64,000 nucleotides of DNA from Bauldia sp965232525 (GCF_965232525.1 NZ_OZ246980.1:3038001-3102000), one strand, 5' to 3'; shown: positions 33,810-42,585, numbered from the stretch's first letter. The notes: generated from the sequence alone by a model not told the origin. Numbers and translations are program-made.

Positions 33810-35008
33810 TCCGATGCCTGTTCAGGTGCTTCGCTGAAGGTCGCGAGCATATCCTCGACCTCGCTAAGGTCGTCACCCTCTTCAGGATTGAGGAGATGAT
33901 AGACGCGATCGAGCAACGCCGCCCGATCGGCCGTGAAACCGTTCCCAGGGACCAGCGTCGCGTTGTAGTGCTCACCGTCAGCCAGGGCGACCACGGCCAT
34001 CGGCACCGGTCCCCATAGTGGCGGGATACCGAAGGTCGCCTTCACCTGGCGGCCACCCAGGACGATTTTCCGCGGCATCGGGATCAATGTCGCGACCCCG
34101 TCAAAGTTTGAATACCAGACCTTCATCATCAGCCGCGCCAACCGGCGCGGGGTCAGGGCCACGAGCCACTGCATGATCGGCAAGTCTTGTGCCCGCGCCA
34201 GGCCCGGGATCGGCGCCTTCTTCTTCTCGCGCTTTGGCTTGGTGGATACCGTCACCATTTTGAGCGCGTTGCCGACCCCGTTTTCGGTTCGCCGCCGAAC
34301 GAACCGCGTTCGTCCGATGTTTCCGCGCAGTGGTTGGGCATGGGGGAAGAGGTCAGTGTCGGCAACGGCGGTCGCGACGACGGCGGCCAGCCTTTCACTC
34401 GAGTCCCCTTCGCGAATCATGCCGCGCCGCGGGACCTGAAGCAGCGACAGGCCCGGATCATGGACGGCGATCTTGGGCGTGAGATCCAGCGGGTCGGCTT
34501 CTTTGAGCCGCGCCGCAACCTCAAGATGGCGTTCGCTCGGCTCGTATTGCCGCATTCGGGACAGAATCTGGAGGCCGCGGACCGCATCGGCGAGCCCATG
34601 CCGCATCTGCATGAGCAGCGCAGAGAGCGGCGGCTCGCCGGTCTCCGGGTTCGGCGGCGTGCCCGTCGGGTTGATGACGAAGATTCGCCAGTCCGGGCCA
34701 TCGATGCGAATCGGGCTGCGGCGCAGCCGGTCCATGCGTGGAACCAACTGGTCGATCCGGGTGATCGCCGGATCGCGGACGATGGAGACGTGTTTAGGGA
34801 GATCGACCGGCCCCGAAGAGCGCTTGGCGAACGTCCAGATACCAACCCGCACGGACTGTTCCGTCAGCGCCGGCAAGGCCTCGATCACGCCCTCCATCTC
34901 GGCCAGCAGCATGGCGAGATCGCAAGGACCGTCGAGGACGGCCGCCGCGTTCATGTAGCAGTCGCCGAGATTGTAGAAGATCGTGTCGCTGAGGCTGAGT
35001 CGCCTCAT
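33740..35008 (-). CDS. WS/DGAT-like acyltransferase homologue with altered catalytic motif
   Basis: 422 residues. N-terminal MRRLSLSDTIFYNLGDCYMN and C-terminal PRKIVLGGRQVKATFGIPPL with MAVVALADGEHYNATLVPGN match the layout of wax ester synthase/diacylglycerol acyltransferases. The HHxxxDG catalytic motif is replaced by RHGLADA at residues 136-142: the second His and the Asp remain, the first His and the Gly are changed. A different acyl acceptor or reduced activity is possible. The C-terminus overlaps eipB copy 2 in antisense. Confidence 0.6.
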   Translation of the reverse strand: MRRLSLSDTIFYNLGDCYMNAAAVLDGPCDLAMLLAEMEGVIEALPALTEQSVRVGIWTFAKRSSGPVDLPKHVSIVRDPAITRIDQLVPRMDRLRRSPIRIDGPDWRIFVINPTGTPPNPETGEPPLSALLMQMRHGLADAVRGLQILSRMRQYEPSERHLEVAARLKEADPLDLTPKIAVHDPGLSLLQVPRRGMIREGDSSERLAAVVATAVADTDLFPHAQPLRGNIGRTRFVRRRTENGVGNALKMVTVSTKPKREKKKAPIPGLARAQDLPIMQWLVALTPRRLARLMMKVWYSNFDGVATLIPMPRKIVLGGRQVKATFGIPPLWGPVPMAVVALADGEHYNATLVPGNGFTADRAALLDRVYHLLNPEEGDDLSEVEDMLATFSEAPEQASDQGQGADGNSSSPVSLPARAKSP

Positions 35009-35211
35009 ATGTCACTCCCCGTCGACCGGCCCCAATCTACGCCGGCCAGCCCGCCTGAGTGTAGGCCATCCCCGACCAATGGCAAATACGCGTTCTTTGT
35101 GACGGGAGGGTGATGGGAAGTCGCCAACAACAGTTCGGCGTTCGCTGTCTGGTGGGCCTACGCACCTTCCAGCCTGCCAATCAGTCAGTTTCAGGCTCGT
35201 TCGCCTGCGGT

Positions 35212-35240
35212 CGTACTCGGCGGAGTGTCCGCCGAGTACG
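35212..35240. terminator. 13-bp perfect hairpin downstream of RTX gene 1
   Basis: CGTACTCGGCGGA (35212-35224) and its exact complement TCCGCCGAGTACG (35228-35240) with a 3-nt loop, 14 bp past the stop of the minus-strand RTX gene. No T-run follows on the minus strand. It lies in the 245-bp gap 35009-35253, which otherwise holds only the presumed promoter of the WS/DGAT-like gene. Confidence 0.6.
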
Positions 35241-35253
35241 TGGTTGTCAGCTC

Positions 35254-36057
35254 TTAAAATATCGGATCGACCATGGTGAAGTCGCTTGCGCTAAGATTGT
35301 TTGGCGAGCCCTCCAAGACCGCAAATAGCGTTTTTGGATCGTCACCGATTCCGTCGTTGTCGTGCCAGAGTTTGCCGTTGTTTTTGTTGTAGATGATGTA
35401 GTCGTTAGCATCCTTGGCATTCTTGCCTTTGCGGAACTCGTTGCCCTCTAGGCTTTCGCCGATTGAAGCGAAAATAGATGTGCTAAGGCCGATCGAGTCT
35501 TCTCCGACTTTGAAGTCCTTTATCAAGTCGACGTTGTTATTTTTGTCAAGAGTCGAGCTGAATCCAAAGACATCGGCTTTGTCACCGCCCTTCAGTATAT
35601 CGTTACCGGTTTGACCGTCGAGCTGGTCCTTACCTTTACCGCCGTTGAGTTTATCGGCGCCGCCGCCGCCTTTGAGGTCGTCGGAGTTCTTCCCGCCCTT
35701 GAGATTGTCGGCGCCGCCGGCGCCCTTTATCAGGTCGTCTCCATCATTGCCCTTAATCTTGTTGTTGTTATTGTCTCCGAATAGGTCGTCACCCTGGTTA
35801 CTTCCGTAGATATTCTCGATCTTGAGGTAGGTATCGCCTTCGGCAAAACTGCCACTCCCTGTCCCATTTGCCAGATCGACAACCACAGCCCCAGGTGAAC
35901 TGCTATAGTCGACAGTATCGATTCCCTTTCCACCATTCATTTCGTCAGCGCCAAGGCTTCCAAGCAAGATATCGTCGCCTTTCTTACCCTTCATCAGGTC
36001 GGCATTTATCGTGCCTTCAAGGACGTTGTCTTTGTTGTTGCCAATAACTTCAGCCAT
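35254..36057 (-). CDS. RTX (hemolysin-type calcium-binding repeat) secreted protein 1
   Basis: 267 residues from ATG 36057 (MAEVIGNNKDNVLEGTINAD), with AGTGGAAGGAAAACG upstream. GGxGxDxLx nonapeptide units are spread over residues 25-165 (KGDDILLGSLGADEMNGGKG, GNDGDDLIKG, GGADKLNGGKGKDQLDGQTG), expected to form a Ca2+-bound beta-roll outside the cell. No N-terminal signal peptide; the C-terminal module (LIKDFKVGEDSIGLS, IIYNKNNGKLWHDNDG, SASDF) is shared with the proteins at 36400 and 14435. Type I export is inferred; no exporter genes are in the window. Confidence 0.75.
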   Translation of the reverse strand: MAEVIGNNKDNVLEGTINADLMKGKKGDDILLGSLGADEMNGGKGIDTVDYSSSPGAVVVDLANGTGSGSFAEGDTYLKIENIYGSNQGDDLFGDNNNNKIKGNDGDDLIKGAGGADNLKGGKNSDDLKGGGGADKLNGGKGKDQLDGQTGNDILKGGDKADVFGFSSTLDKNNNVDLIKDFKVGEDSIGLSTSIFASIGESLEGNEFRKGKNAKDANDYIIYNKNNGKLWHDNDGIGDDPKTLFAVLEGSPNNLSASDFTMVDPIF

Positions 36058-36082
36058 TTCGTTTTCCTTCCACTGTGTTCGA

Positions 36083-36101
36083 CGCCGGCACTGCGCCGGA
36101 G
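36083..36101 (-). promoter_or_regulatory. leader hairpin of RTX gene 1
   Basis: CCGGC/GCCGG stem (36085-36089 with 36095-36099) extended by GAC/GTC pairs, 5' of RTX gene 1. A similar GCGCCGGC/GCCGGCGC stem lies at 37573-37594 before RTX gene 2, suggesting a common 5' leader. Confidence 0.4.
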
Positions 36102-36193
36102 TCACCAGTCTCCCGTTATCTGCATTTCTCTCGTCCCGGAACACGGCTTCTGGCGGCCGGAATTTCGACGAGGCGCGACTGTTAGGCGCTTAC

Positions 36194-36253
36194 GGCTCAC
36201 GCGACTATGACGGCTGTCACAACGGCTCATGCGACTATGACGACCGTCACAAT
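36194..36253. repeat. two tandem copies of a 30-bp repeat with TGAC-N4-GTCA dyad
   Basis: Copies 36194-36223 and 36224-36253 share GGCTCAYGCGACTATGACG and a dyad TGACGGCTGTCA or TGACGACCGTCA. Position 137 bp upstream of RTX gene 1 suggests a paired regulator-binding site; no regulator can be named. Confidence 0.55.
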
Positions 36254-36340
36254 CCGGGCTGCGCGCAGCAAGCTAGTCTCGATCGGAAACTATCACATCC
36301 CCATTGATTGATGACATATACTATTGGTTGAGTGCAGGAG

Positions 36341-36377
36341 TAATGAGTCCGGCGCTTCAGAAGCGCCGGACTCATTA
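36341..36377. terminator. 17-bp perfect hairpin downstream of RTX gene 2
   Basis: TAATGAGTCCGGCGCTT (36341-36357), loop CAG, then the exact complement (36361-36377). It sits 23 bp past the stop of the minus-strand RTX gene 2; no T-run follows on that strand. Confidence 0.6.
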
Positions 36378-36399
36378 TGTTTAGGTGACACGATCGTGA

Positions 36400-37545
36400 C
36401 TAGATGACCAGGAAGTCCTGGGCATCGAGGTTAAGACCGACGTCCAGACGGGCGAACAGCACTTTCCCCGCGCCCCCCGCGCCGTCGAAGTCATGGAACA
36501 GCTTGCCGTTGTTTTCGTTGTAGATAATCCAGTCGTTGTCGTCCTGGGCTGAGCTACCGACAACGAACTCACCATTGCCAATCTGATTGCCGACATTGGA
36601 GAAAATCGCACTGTCGAGAACGATCTTGTCCTTGTTGACCTTGAAGTCCTTGATCGTGTCGACGTTATTGGCCTCACTGAGGGCGGTATCGAAATAGAAT
36701 TTGTCCTTACCGCCACCGCCTTTGAGTTCGTCGTTCCCCTTTTCGCCGCGGAGCTTGTCTTTGCCGCCGCCGCCTTTGAGGGAATCGCCCTTGGCACCGC
36801 CGATCAAGTCGTCCTTGCCTTGGCCGCCTTCGAGGGCGTCTTTGCCGTCGTTACCGCGGAGGGTGTCATCTCCTCCGTTGCCTTCGATAATATCATCACC
36901 GGCCTGTCCGGACAGCACGTTGGCCTGCGAGTCACCGTGCAGCGTGTCGGCGTGGGCTGACCCGATGAGGTTTTCGATATCAATGTAGGTGTCGCCCTGT
37001 GCGTCGCCGAACTGGCCGACGCCGGTCGTCAACGACGCGCGAACGCCTGCCGCCGAGTCGATGTACGAGGCCGTGTCGTTGCCACTGCCGCCGTCCAACG
37101 TATCGGCGCCGCCACCGCCCTTGAGCATGTCGTCACCGTTGTCACCGATCAGAGTATCGGCACCGCCGAGGCCGACAAGACTGTCGTCCCCGGTCCAACC
37201 GTTCAGGACATTGGCGCCGGCATCGCCGATGAGGACGTCATCATGCGACGAGCCCGTCAGGTTCTCTATGTTGACGAGAACATCGCCTTCCGCGGTGCCG
37301 CCGGTACCGTCACCGGTTTCCAGGCTGACCGAGACACCCTCTGTAGAGTCGGTGTAGTTGGCAGTATCGTTTCCGGTGCCGCCGTCTAGGTAGTCGGCGC
37401 CGCCGCCACCCTTCAGCAGGTCGTTTCCGCCGAGACCGAAGATCCAATCGATGCCATCAAGGCCATAGATCTCGTCGGACCCATTCGTAACGCCGTCCGC
37501 GGCGTTCAGGACTTCTGGATTATCCGTTCCAACAACGTTGGCCAT
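36400..37545 (-). CDS. RTX (hemolysin-type calcium-binding repeat) secreted protein 2
   Basis: 381 residues from ATG 37545 (MANVVGTDNPEVLNAADGVT). Three blocks of RTX nonapeptides (GLGGNDLLKGGGGADYLDGG, DAGANVLNGWTGDDSLVGLG, NGGDDTLRGNDGKDALEGGQ) separated by two AEGDVLVNIENLTGS or AQGDTYIDIENLIGS spacers. The C-terminal 110 residues (NNVDTIKDFKVNKDKIVLDS, IIYNENNGKLFHDFDG, LDAQDFLVI) are shared with RTX protein 1 and the beta-helix protein. No signal peptide. Extracellular Ca2+-binding protein, function unknown; adjacent to an HlyC-like acyltransferase. Confidence 0.78.
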   Translation of the reverse strand: MANVVGTDNPEVLNAADGVTNGSDEIYGLDGIDWIFGLGGNDLLKGGGGADYLDGGTGNDTANYTDSTEGVSVSLETGDGTGGTAEGDVLVNIENLTGSSHDDVLIGDAGANVLNGWTGDDSLVGLGGADTLIGDNGDDMLKGGGGADTLDGGSGNDTASYIDSAAGVRASLTTGVGQFGDAQGDTYIDIENLIGSAHADTLHGDSQANVLSGQAGDDIIEGNGGDDTLRGNDGKDALEGGQGKDDLIGGAKGDSLKGGGGKDKLRGEKGNDELKGGGGKDKFYFDTALSEANNVDTIKDFKVNKDKIVLDSAIFSNVGNQIGNGEFVVGSSAQDDNDWIIYNENNGKLFHDFDGAGGAGKVLFARLDVGLNLDAQDFLVI

Positions 37546-37572
37546 GGTCGTGCCCTTTCCTTCGAGCTTTAG

Positions 37573-37594
37573 GCGCCGGCACGTCCGCCGGCGC
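37573..37594 (-). promoter_or_regulatory. leader hairpin of RTX gene 2
   Basis: 8-bp stem GCGCCGGC/GCCGGCGC with loop ACGTCC, 28 bp before the RTX gene 2 start, similar to the leader hairpin of RTX gene 1. Confidence 0.4.
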
Positions 37595-37703
37595 GGTTAG
37601 CTCCCCGGTATCGCTACGACCTCTCGTCCCTCTTCTTCACAGCTTAGGCTGTGAGATTTTGGTGGAGTTTAGCTAGACGAATCGGCATGTGCTGTTAACC
37701 GGA

Positions 37704-38234
37704 TCACAGTGGCCAGCTGCCGTCGTCGCTGCGCCGATCTATGTGACCCTTGACGAAATCGTTGACGGTGAGACGCATCGGGCGGGTGGTGCCGTCTTTG
37801 TAGTGGCGTTTGAAATAGACTGTCTTCTTGTCCTTGCCGATCAGACGGATCGAATTGAGGATAAAGCGATTCACCTTCTGGTTATCGGCGGCCCAGGCGT
37901 TGATGAGGATACAGTCGCCTGATCGCGCCTGCTCATCCGAGAACTCGCCGCGACCCTCCACCCAAGCCTCGGCGATCCCTTCGGTCGCCAATGCCCAGCC
38001 GAGAAAGCCGACGACGTCATCGTCGCGGTCAATGACAAACGTGTAGTGTCCGCGATTGACCTGTCCGGTCAGGATGCGAGACCAGTGCCCGAACTTGAGC
38101 TGGGCGAAAGCCGGCTTAGTCATCAGGTGGCTGACAGCGAGGCCCAGGGCCGCTGCCGGCGATTTCGGCCGGAACAGTCGGAGTTCCGGATCGCTCATGG
38201 TTTCAGTGTGGGTCTCGGCTGTGTTGTCGGCCAT
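37704..38234 (-). CDS. toxin-activating lysine-acyltransferase homologue (HlyC/RTX-C family)
   Basis: 176 residues from ATG 38234, 7 nt after GAGGAG. The segment FGHWSRILTGQVNRGHYTFV followed by DDVVGFLGWALATEG and SGDCILINAWAADN parallels HlyC: His50 and Asp107 occupy the places of the catalytic His23/Asp92 pair (SGD-x-x-x-I-x-W/A). C-terminal KTVYFKRHYKDGTTRPMRL is typical of the alphaproteobacterial subgroup. HlyC-type enzymes transfer acyl chains from ACP to internal lysines of RTX toxins. It lies 158 bp upstream of RTX gene 2 on the same strand, suggesting RTX substrates. Confidence 0.72.
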   Translation of the reverse strand: MADNTAETHTETMSDPELRLFRPKSPAAALGLAVSHLMTKPAFAQLKFGHWSRILTGQVNRGHYTFVIDRDDDVVGFLGWALATEGIAEAWVEGRGEFSDEQARSGDCILINAWAADNQKVNRFILNSIRLIGKDKKTVYFKRHYKDGTTRPMRLTVNDFVKGHIDRRSDDGSWPL

Positions 38235-38397
38235 TGGCCATCTCCTCGGTCATCGTTCTGCTCTACCTCAATGACCGCGCTTGTCCTGCGATCTTTGCCA
38301 TATCGGCGCTGAACCCGGCTGATTGCAGCTTACATCAAGCCGCCTCAGTTGCCGACCAAGGGCTCGGTCGCTAACAACATCGGGCGAGGGAGGGGCA

Positions 38398-40407
38398 ATG
38401 TTCGACAAGATCCTGATTGCCAACCGCGGCGAAATCGCCGTGCGGATCATGCGGACCGCGCGTCGTATGGGTATCGCGACGGTCGCTGTCTACTGCGACA
38501 CGGATGCCGACGCGCCCCATGTCGAGGCCGCCGATGAGGCCGTCAACATCGGGCCTCCACCCGCTACGTCGTCTTATCTTTTGGTCGACAAGATCGTCGA
38601 GGCCTGTGAACAGACCGGTGCTGCCGCTGTTCACCCCGGCTATGGCTTCCTGTCCGAGCGGTCAGACTTCGCCGAGGCGCTCGCGGCCGCTGGTATTGTC
38701 TTCGTCGGCCCCAATCCCGCGGCAATCGCGGCGATGGGTGACAAGCTCGAATCGAAACGGCTTGCAGCACAAGCCGGTGTCTCCACCGTACCCGGCCACG
38801 TCGGCGCGGTCGAAGACGCCGAAGCCGCGGTCGAGATCGCCGCCGAAACCGGTTATCCGGTGATGATCAAGGCCTCCGCCGGTGGTGGGGGCAAGGGCAT
38901 GCGGATCGCTCGGACGATGGAAGAGGTCCGAGAAGGATTCTCTCTCGCCCAATCCGAGGCGCGATCCTCGTTCGGCGACGATCGCATTCTGATCGAACGG
39001 TTCGTTGAGTCGCCCCGCCACATCGAAATTCAGGTGCTCGGCGACAAACGCGGCAACGTCATCCATCTTGGCGAACGCGAATGCTCCATCCAGCGGCGCA
39101 ACCAGAAGATTATCGAGGAAGCGCCGTCTCCGGCAGTCGATGAAGAGCTGCGTCAAGCGATGGGTGCGCAGGCCGTCGCCCTGGCGCAGGCCGTCGCCTA
39201 CGACTCTGCTGGGACGGTCGAGTTCATCGTCGCGCCTGACCATGAGTTCTTCTTCCTAGAAATGAATACCAGGCTGCAGGTCGAGCATCCGGTGACGGAA
39301 TTCGTCACTGGCATCGACCTGGTCGAGCAGATGCTCCGTATAGCCGCAGGAGAGCCCTTGGAGATGAGCCAGGCGAATGTGCGGATCAACGGCTGGGCGA
39401 TTGAGTCGCGGGTCTATGCCGAAGACCCACGTCGTGGCTTCCTTCCGTCAATCGGTCGCCTGTCGCGTTACCGGCCGCCGGAAGAGAGCGACGCGGTCCG
39501 TATCGATGCCGGTGTGGTGGAGGGTTCCGAGATCTCGCTCTATTTCGATCCGCTGATCTCGAAACTGATCACCTATGGTCCCGACCGTGACACCGCCGTG
39601 GACACGATGCAGGGCGCGCTTGATCGCTATCTGATCGACGGCATCGCGCATAATGTGCCGTTTCTCGCCGCGCTGATGGATCACCCGCGATGGCGGGAAG
39701 GGCGCCTGTCCACCAACTTCATCGACGAGGAGTACCCCGATGGCTTTGCGGCGGTCGCGCTGACCGAACGAAGCCGTACACGCCTGGCACTGGCAGCGTT
39801 GGCGATCGAGGTCGCCCGCCAGGAGAGGCTGCGATCCCTCCCTGATCGGCGCAGCCCGCCGACGGCGCTGGACCGGAAAGAGTGGGTCGTCCGCGTTGGA
39901 GCGGACCACGTTCCGTTGCAGATTTCGGCGACCGATCGGCAGTCTCCGTTGTCGCTGTCGGTAATGCTCCCCGGGGCAGATCGGGTAACAACGGTCACGT
40001 CGCAGTGGCGACCCGGCGACGTGTTGTGGTCGGGCGTCATCGACAACGAGGCGGTCGATGTACAGGTGAGGCCCGCAACGGCCGGTCTTCACCTGTCGTG
40101 GCGCGGCGCCGACGCAGTGTGCCGCGTGATGACACCGGAGGTCGCTGCCCTCGACGCGCTGATGCCACAGACAGCCGGCTCGGACTCGACGCGCTTCCTT
40201 CGTTGTCCGATGCCCGGGCTGGTGGTGTCCATCCTCGTCGACGCAGGCCAGAAGGTAAGCGCGGGAACCCCCCTCGCGATCGTCGAAGCAATGAAGATGG
40301 AGAATGTACTGAGGGCCGACCGCGACGCGACCGTTGCGAATATCGAGGCGGCGCCAGGCGACGTGCTCGCCGTCGATGCTGTTATCCTGCAGTTTGCCGA
40401 CGACTGA
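38398..40407 (+). CDS. pccA: propionyl/acyl-CoA carboxylase alpha subunit (biotin carboxylase plus biotin carrier)
   Basis: 669 residues from ATG 38398 (MFDKILIANRGEIAVRIMRT) after GGGAGGGGC. Biotin carboxylase domain with ATP-grasp loop KASAGGGGKGMRIAR and LIERFVESPRHIEIQVLGD; MNTRLQVEHPVTEFVTGIDL holds the bicarbonate site. The C-terminal carrier has EAMKMENVLRA with biotinylated Lys633, and the ending GDVLAVDAVILQF is typical of PccA rather than MccA. The PccB partner is not in the window. Provides methylmalonyl-CoA from propionyl-CoA. Confidence 0.85.
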   Translation: MFDKILIANRGEIAVRIMRTARRMGIATVAVYCDTDADAPHVEAADEAVNIGPPPATSSYLLVDKIVEACEQTGAAAVHPGYGFLSERSDFAEALAAAGIVFVGPNPAAIAAMGDKLESKRLAAQAGVSTVPGHVGAVEDAEAAVEIAAETGYPVMIKASAGGGGKGMRIARTMEEVREGFSLAQSEARSSFGDDRILIERFVESPRHIEIQVLGDKRGNVIHLGERECSIQRRNQKIIEEAPSPAVDEELRQAMGAQAVALAQAVAYDSAGTVEFIVAPDHEFFFLEMNTRLQVEHPVTEFVTGIDLVEQMLRIAAGEPLEMSQANVRINGWAIESRVYAEDPRRGFLPSIGRLSRYRPPEESDAVRIDAGVVEGSEISLYFDPLISKLITYGPDRDTAVDTMQGALDRYLIDGIAHNVPFLAALMDHPRWREGRLSTNFIDEEYPDGFAAVALTERSRTRLALAALAIEVARQERLRSLPDRRSPPTALDRKEWVVRVGADHVPLQISATDRQSPLSLSVMLPGADRVTTVTSQWRPGDVLWSGVIDNEAVDVQVRPATAGLHLSWRGADAVCRVMTPEVAALDALMPQTAGSDSTRFLRCPMPGLVVSILVDAGQKVSAGTPLAIVEAMKMENVLRADRDATVANIEAAPGDVLAVDAVILQFADD

Positions 40408-40419
40408 TCGTTTCGATCT

Positions 40420-41472
40420 TCACGCTTCGCGGTCTGTGTCGGGGCGGGTTTGGGTGGAAGTCCTCAGAACGAGGGTACCATCGAATACCCGCTGCACCGG
40501 CCTGCGTTGCTCGCCCGAGCCGGCAGCCAGAATGATCTCCATGCCGGCATCGATCATCGCATCGATCGGTTGGTGGATCGTCGTCAGGTCGTAGCTGGGC
40601 CAGGCGGCGGAAGCGGCGTCGTCAAACCCGACAATCGACAGGTCTTCCGGGATACCAAGCCCCAACCGGGAACGGGCGGCGTCCATCGCCCCCATGGCCA
40701 TGATGTCGCTCGCGCAGAATATCGCCGTGAGGTCCGGCGTCGACTCGACAAGCGCCATTGTTGCCCGGGCGCCGCCGCCGTAGTTGTAGTCGCCCCAATC
40801 CGTCACCGGCGGGTCGAGCCCGTGCTCCTCCAGCCGCGCCGAGAATCCGGCGAATCGATCGCGATCGGTCCCGGCGCCCTGTGGGCCGTGCACATAACCG
40901 ATCCGCGTGTGACCCTCGGCAGCCAGCAGGTCGGCGACGATCTGTCCTGCGGCAACGTTGTCGACGGACACATAGGACGCATCGAGACCTGTCATCTGAG
41001 GATTGAACATCAGGATAGTTGTGCCGAGGTTCCGATACCGACGGGCGAGGTTGCGCGGCATGTGCGGACTGATGACGAAGCAACCATCTACCCGGTATTG
41101 CTCGAGCGTCGGGAGTGCCGCGCTCAGATCCGCCTCCGTGTCGGCGGCGATGAGAAGTGGTTGGAGTCCCGTTCGACCGAGCTGCTTAGACAAACGCTCA
41201 ACGGCGGAGGCCAGGAACGGATTACCGAAGTCGGAGATCACAACGCCGACGATCCCCGACCGTTGGGTGATCAAGCCCCGGGCCAAGGCGTTGGGCTGAT
41301 AGCCGAGTTTCTCCGCGACCGCGAAGATACGTTTGCGTGTCTCGCCCGAGACGCCGGTGCCGCCTGCAAAGGCCCGCGAAACCGCTGATTGCGAGACCTT
41401 TGCGTGGCGAGCAACCTGCCACGCGGTGACGCGTGTTTGTCCCGAATGTGTTCTTGGACGGTCCCTGGCCAA
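40420..41472 (-). CDS. LacI-family transcriptional regulator
   Basis: 350 residues. N-terminal LacI helix-turn-helix VTAWQVARHAKVSQSAVSRA with hinge GYQPNALARGL, then a periplasmic-binding-protein-like effector domain (residues about 75-340: SGIVGVVISDFGNPFLASAV, DAAASAWPSYDLTTIHQPID). Convergent with pccA (12-bp gap) and divergent from the sugar-binding protein, so it likely represses that importer through the palindrome at 41525-41540. Confidence 0.87.
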   Translation of the reverse strand: MARDRPRTHSGQTRVTAWQVARHAKVSQSAVSRAFAGGTGVSGETRKRIFAVAEKLGYQPNALARGLITQRSGIVGVVISDFGNPFLASAVERLSKQLGRTGLQPLLIAADTEADLSAALPTLEQYRVDGCFVISPHMPRNLARRYRNLGTTILMFNPQMTGLDASYVSVDNVAAGQIVADLLAAEGHTRIGYVHGPQGAGTDRDRFAGFSARLEEHGLDPPVTDWGDYNYGGGARATMALVESTPDLTAIFCASDIMAMGAMDAARSRLGLGIPEDLSIVGFDDAASAAWPSYDLTTIHQPIDAMIDAGMEIILAAGSGEQRRPVQRVFDGTLVLRTSTQTRPDTDREA

Positions 41473-41524
41473 TGCCGCCGACTCCGCTTGACTTGCCTCA
41501 CATGGCAGTGCGACAGTGATGTTA

Positions 41525-41540
41525 ACGCATACGTATGCGT
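41525..41540. promoter_or_regulatory. candidate LacI-type operator
   Basis: Perfect 16-bp palindrome ACGCATACGTATGCGT between the LacI gene and the divergent binding-protein gene. Its symmetry and central CG step fit LacI/GalR-family operators. Confidence 0.65.
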
Positions 41541-41623
41541 GCGTTCAAACTTCAAGCGGCGAGATACCCGCCGCCATGGGAGTTGAGCGTGTCAGGCCGA
41601 ATTCAGCCGGAGGGAGGAACAGG

Positions 41624-42568
41624 ATGAAAATGAAGCTGATGAAACGACTGGTACCGGTCGCAGCAGCGGCCGCGATACTAGGCGGTTCCGCGCAAGCACA
41701 GGAACTCACCATAGCCACGTCGGTGCCGAGCCTCGGATTTCCGTTCTTCGTGCATATGCAAAAGGAGCTCGACGCGGCCGCGGAGCAACTTGGCGACATC
41801 ACACTGCTGGCTACCGACGGCCAGAACCAGACGCCAAAGCAGACCGCGGACGTTGAAGCGGCGATCATTCAGGGTGTCGATGGGATCGTGATCAGCCCGA
41901 TCGATGCGGTGGCCATGGCTCCTGCATTGCAACAAGCGATAGACGCCGGCGTGCCGGTGGTCACCATCGACCGCGCGGTTGACGGCGTTCCGGGCATCCT
42001 GTCCCACGTCGGCGCCGACAACGTCAAAGGTGGCGAAGCGCAGGGGCAGCTGATCGTGGATCTCTTCCCAGACGGGGCCCGGGTCGTGAATCTGCAGGGG
42101 CAGCCCGGCGCGAGCCCGGCGATCGATCGGAACAAGGGCGTCCACAACGTCCTTGATGCGATGTCCGACAAGTACGTGTTCGTCGCGGAGCAAACCGCGA
42201 ACTTTGCTCGCGAGGAGGGCGCGACGGTTACCGAAGCGATCCTCGCCGGTCTCGACTCTCCGCCTGACGTGATCGTCGCCGCCAACGACGACATGGCTCT
42301 CGGTGCTCTTCAGGTCACGCAGGAACAGAACCTCGATATCCCGATCATCGGGTTCGATGCCCTGCCGGAGGCCCTGGGTAGCGTCCGGGACGGCGGTCTC
42401 GCGGCCACGATCGAGCAGTTTCCCGGCGGCCAAAGCCGCGGCGCGATGGAAGTTCTGGTCGACTATCTGCGCAACGGGACCGAACCGGAAAAGGTGGTCC
42501 TCCTGACGCCGATCGCGATCACCCAGGACAACATCGACCAGGCCGAGCGTCTTGGCGAACTCGAGTAG
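41624..42568 (+). CDS. ribose-type sugar-binding protein
   Basis: 314 residues from ATG 41624, with GGAGGGAGGAACAGG upstream. Signal peptide MKMKLMKRLVPVAAAAAILG to about SAQA-QEL. Mature ELTIATSVPSLGFPFFVHMQ and GVDGIVISPIDAVAMAPALQ are Peripla_BP_4 hallmarks. Divergent from the LacI regulator, upstream of its permease with an intervening terminator-like hairpin, which would favour excess binding protein. Ligand unknown. Confidence 0.82.
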   Translation: MKMKLMKRLVPVAAAAAILGGSAQAQELTIATSVPSLGFPFFVHMQKELDAAAEQLGDITLLATDGQNQTPKQTADVEAAIIQGVDGIVISPIDAVAMAPALQQAIDAGVPVVTIDRAVDGVPGILSHVGADNVKGGEAQGQLIVDLFPDGARVVNLQGQPGASPAIDRNKGVHNVLDAMSDKYVFVAEQTANFAREEGATVTEAILAGLDSPPDVIVAANDDMALGALQVTQEQNLDIPIIGFDALPEALGSVRDGGLAATIEQFPGGQSRGAMEVLVDYLRNGTEPEKVVLLTPIAITQDNIDQAERLGELE

Positions 42569-42585
42569 TCCACGCTAAACATCGA

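Larger units (their letters stand above)
36145..36399. other. intergenic region between the two RTX genes
   Basis: 255 bp. Contains a 30-bp tandem repeat (36194-36253), a 17-bp perfect hairpin (36341-36377) and no coding sequence. It includes the promoter of RTX gene 1. Confidence 0.6.
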
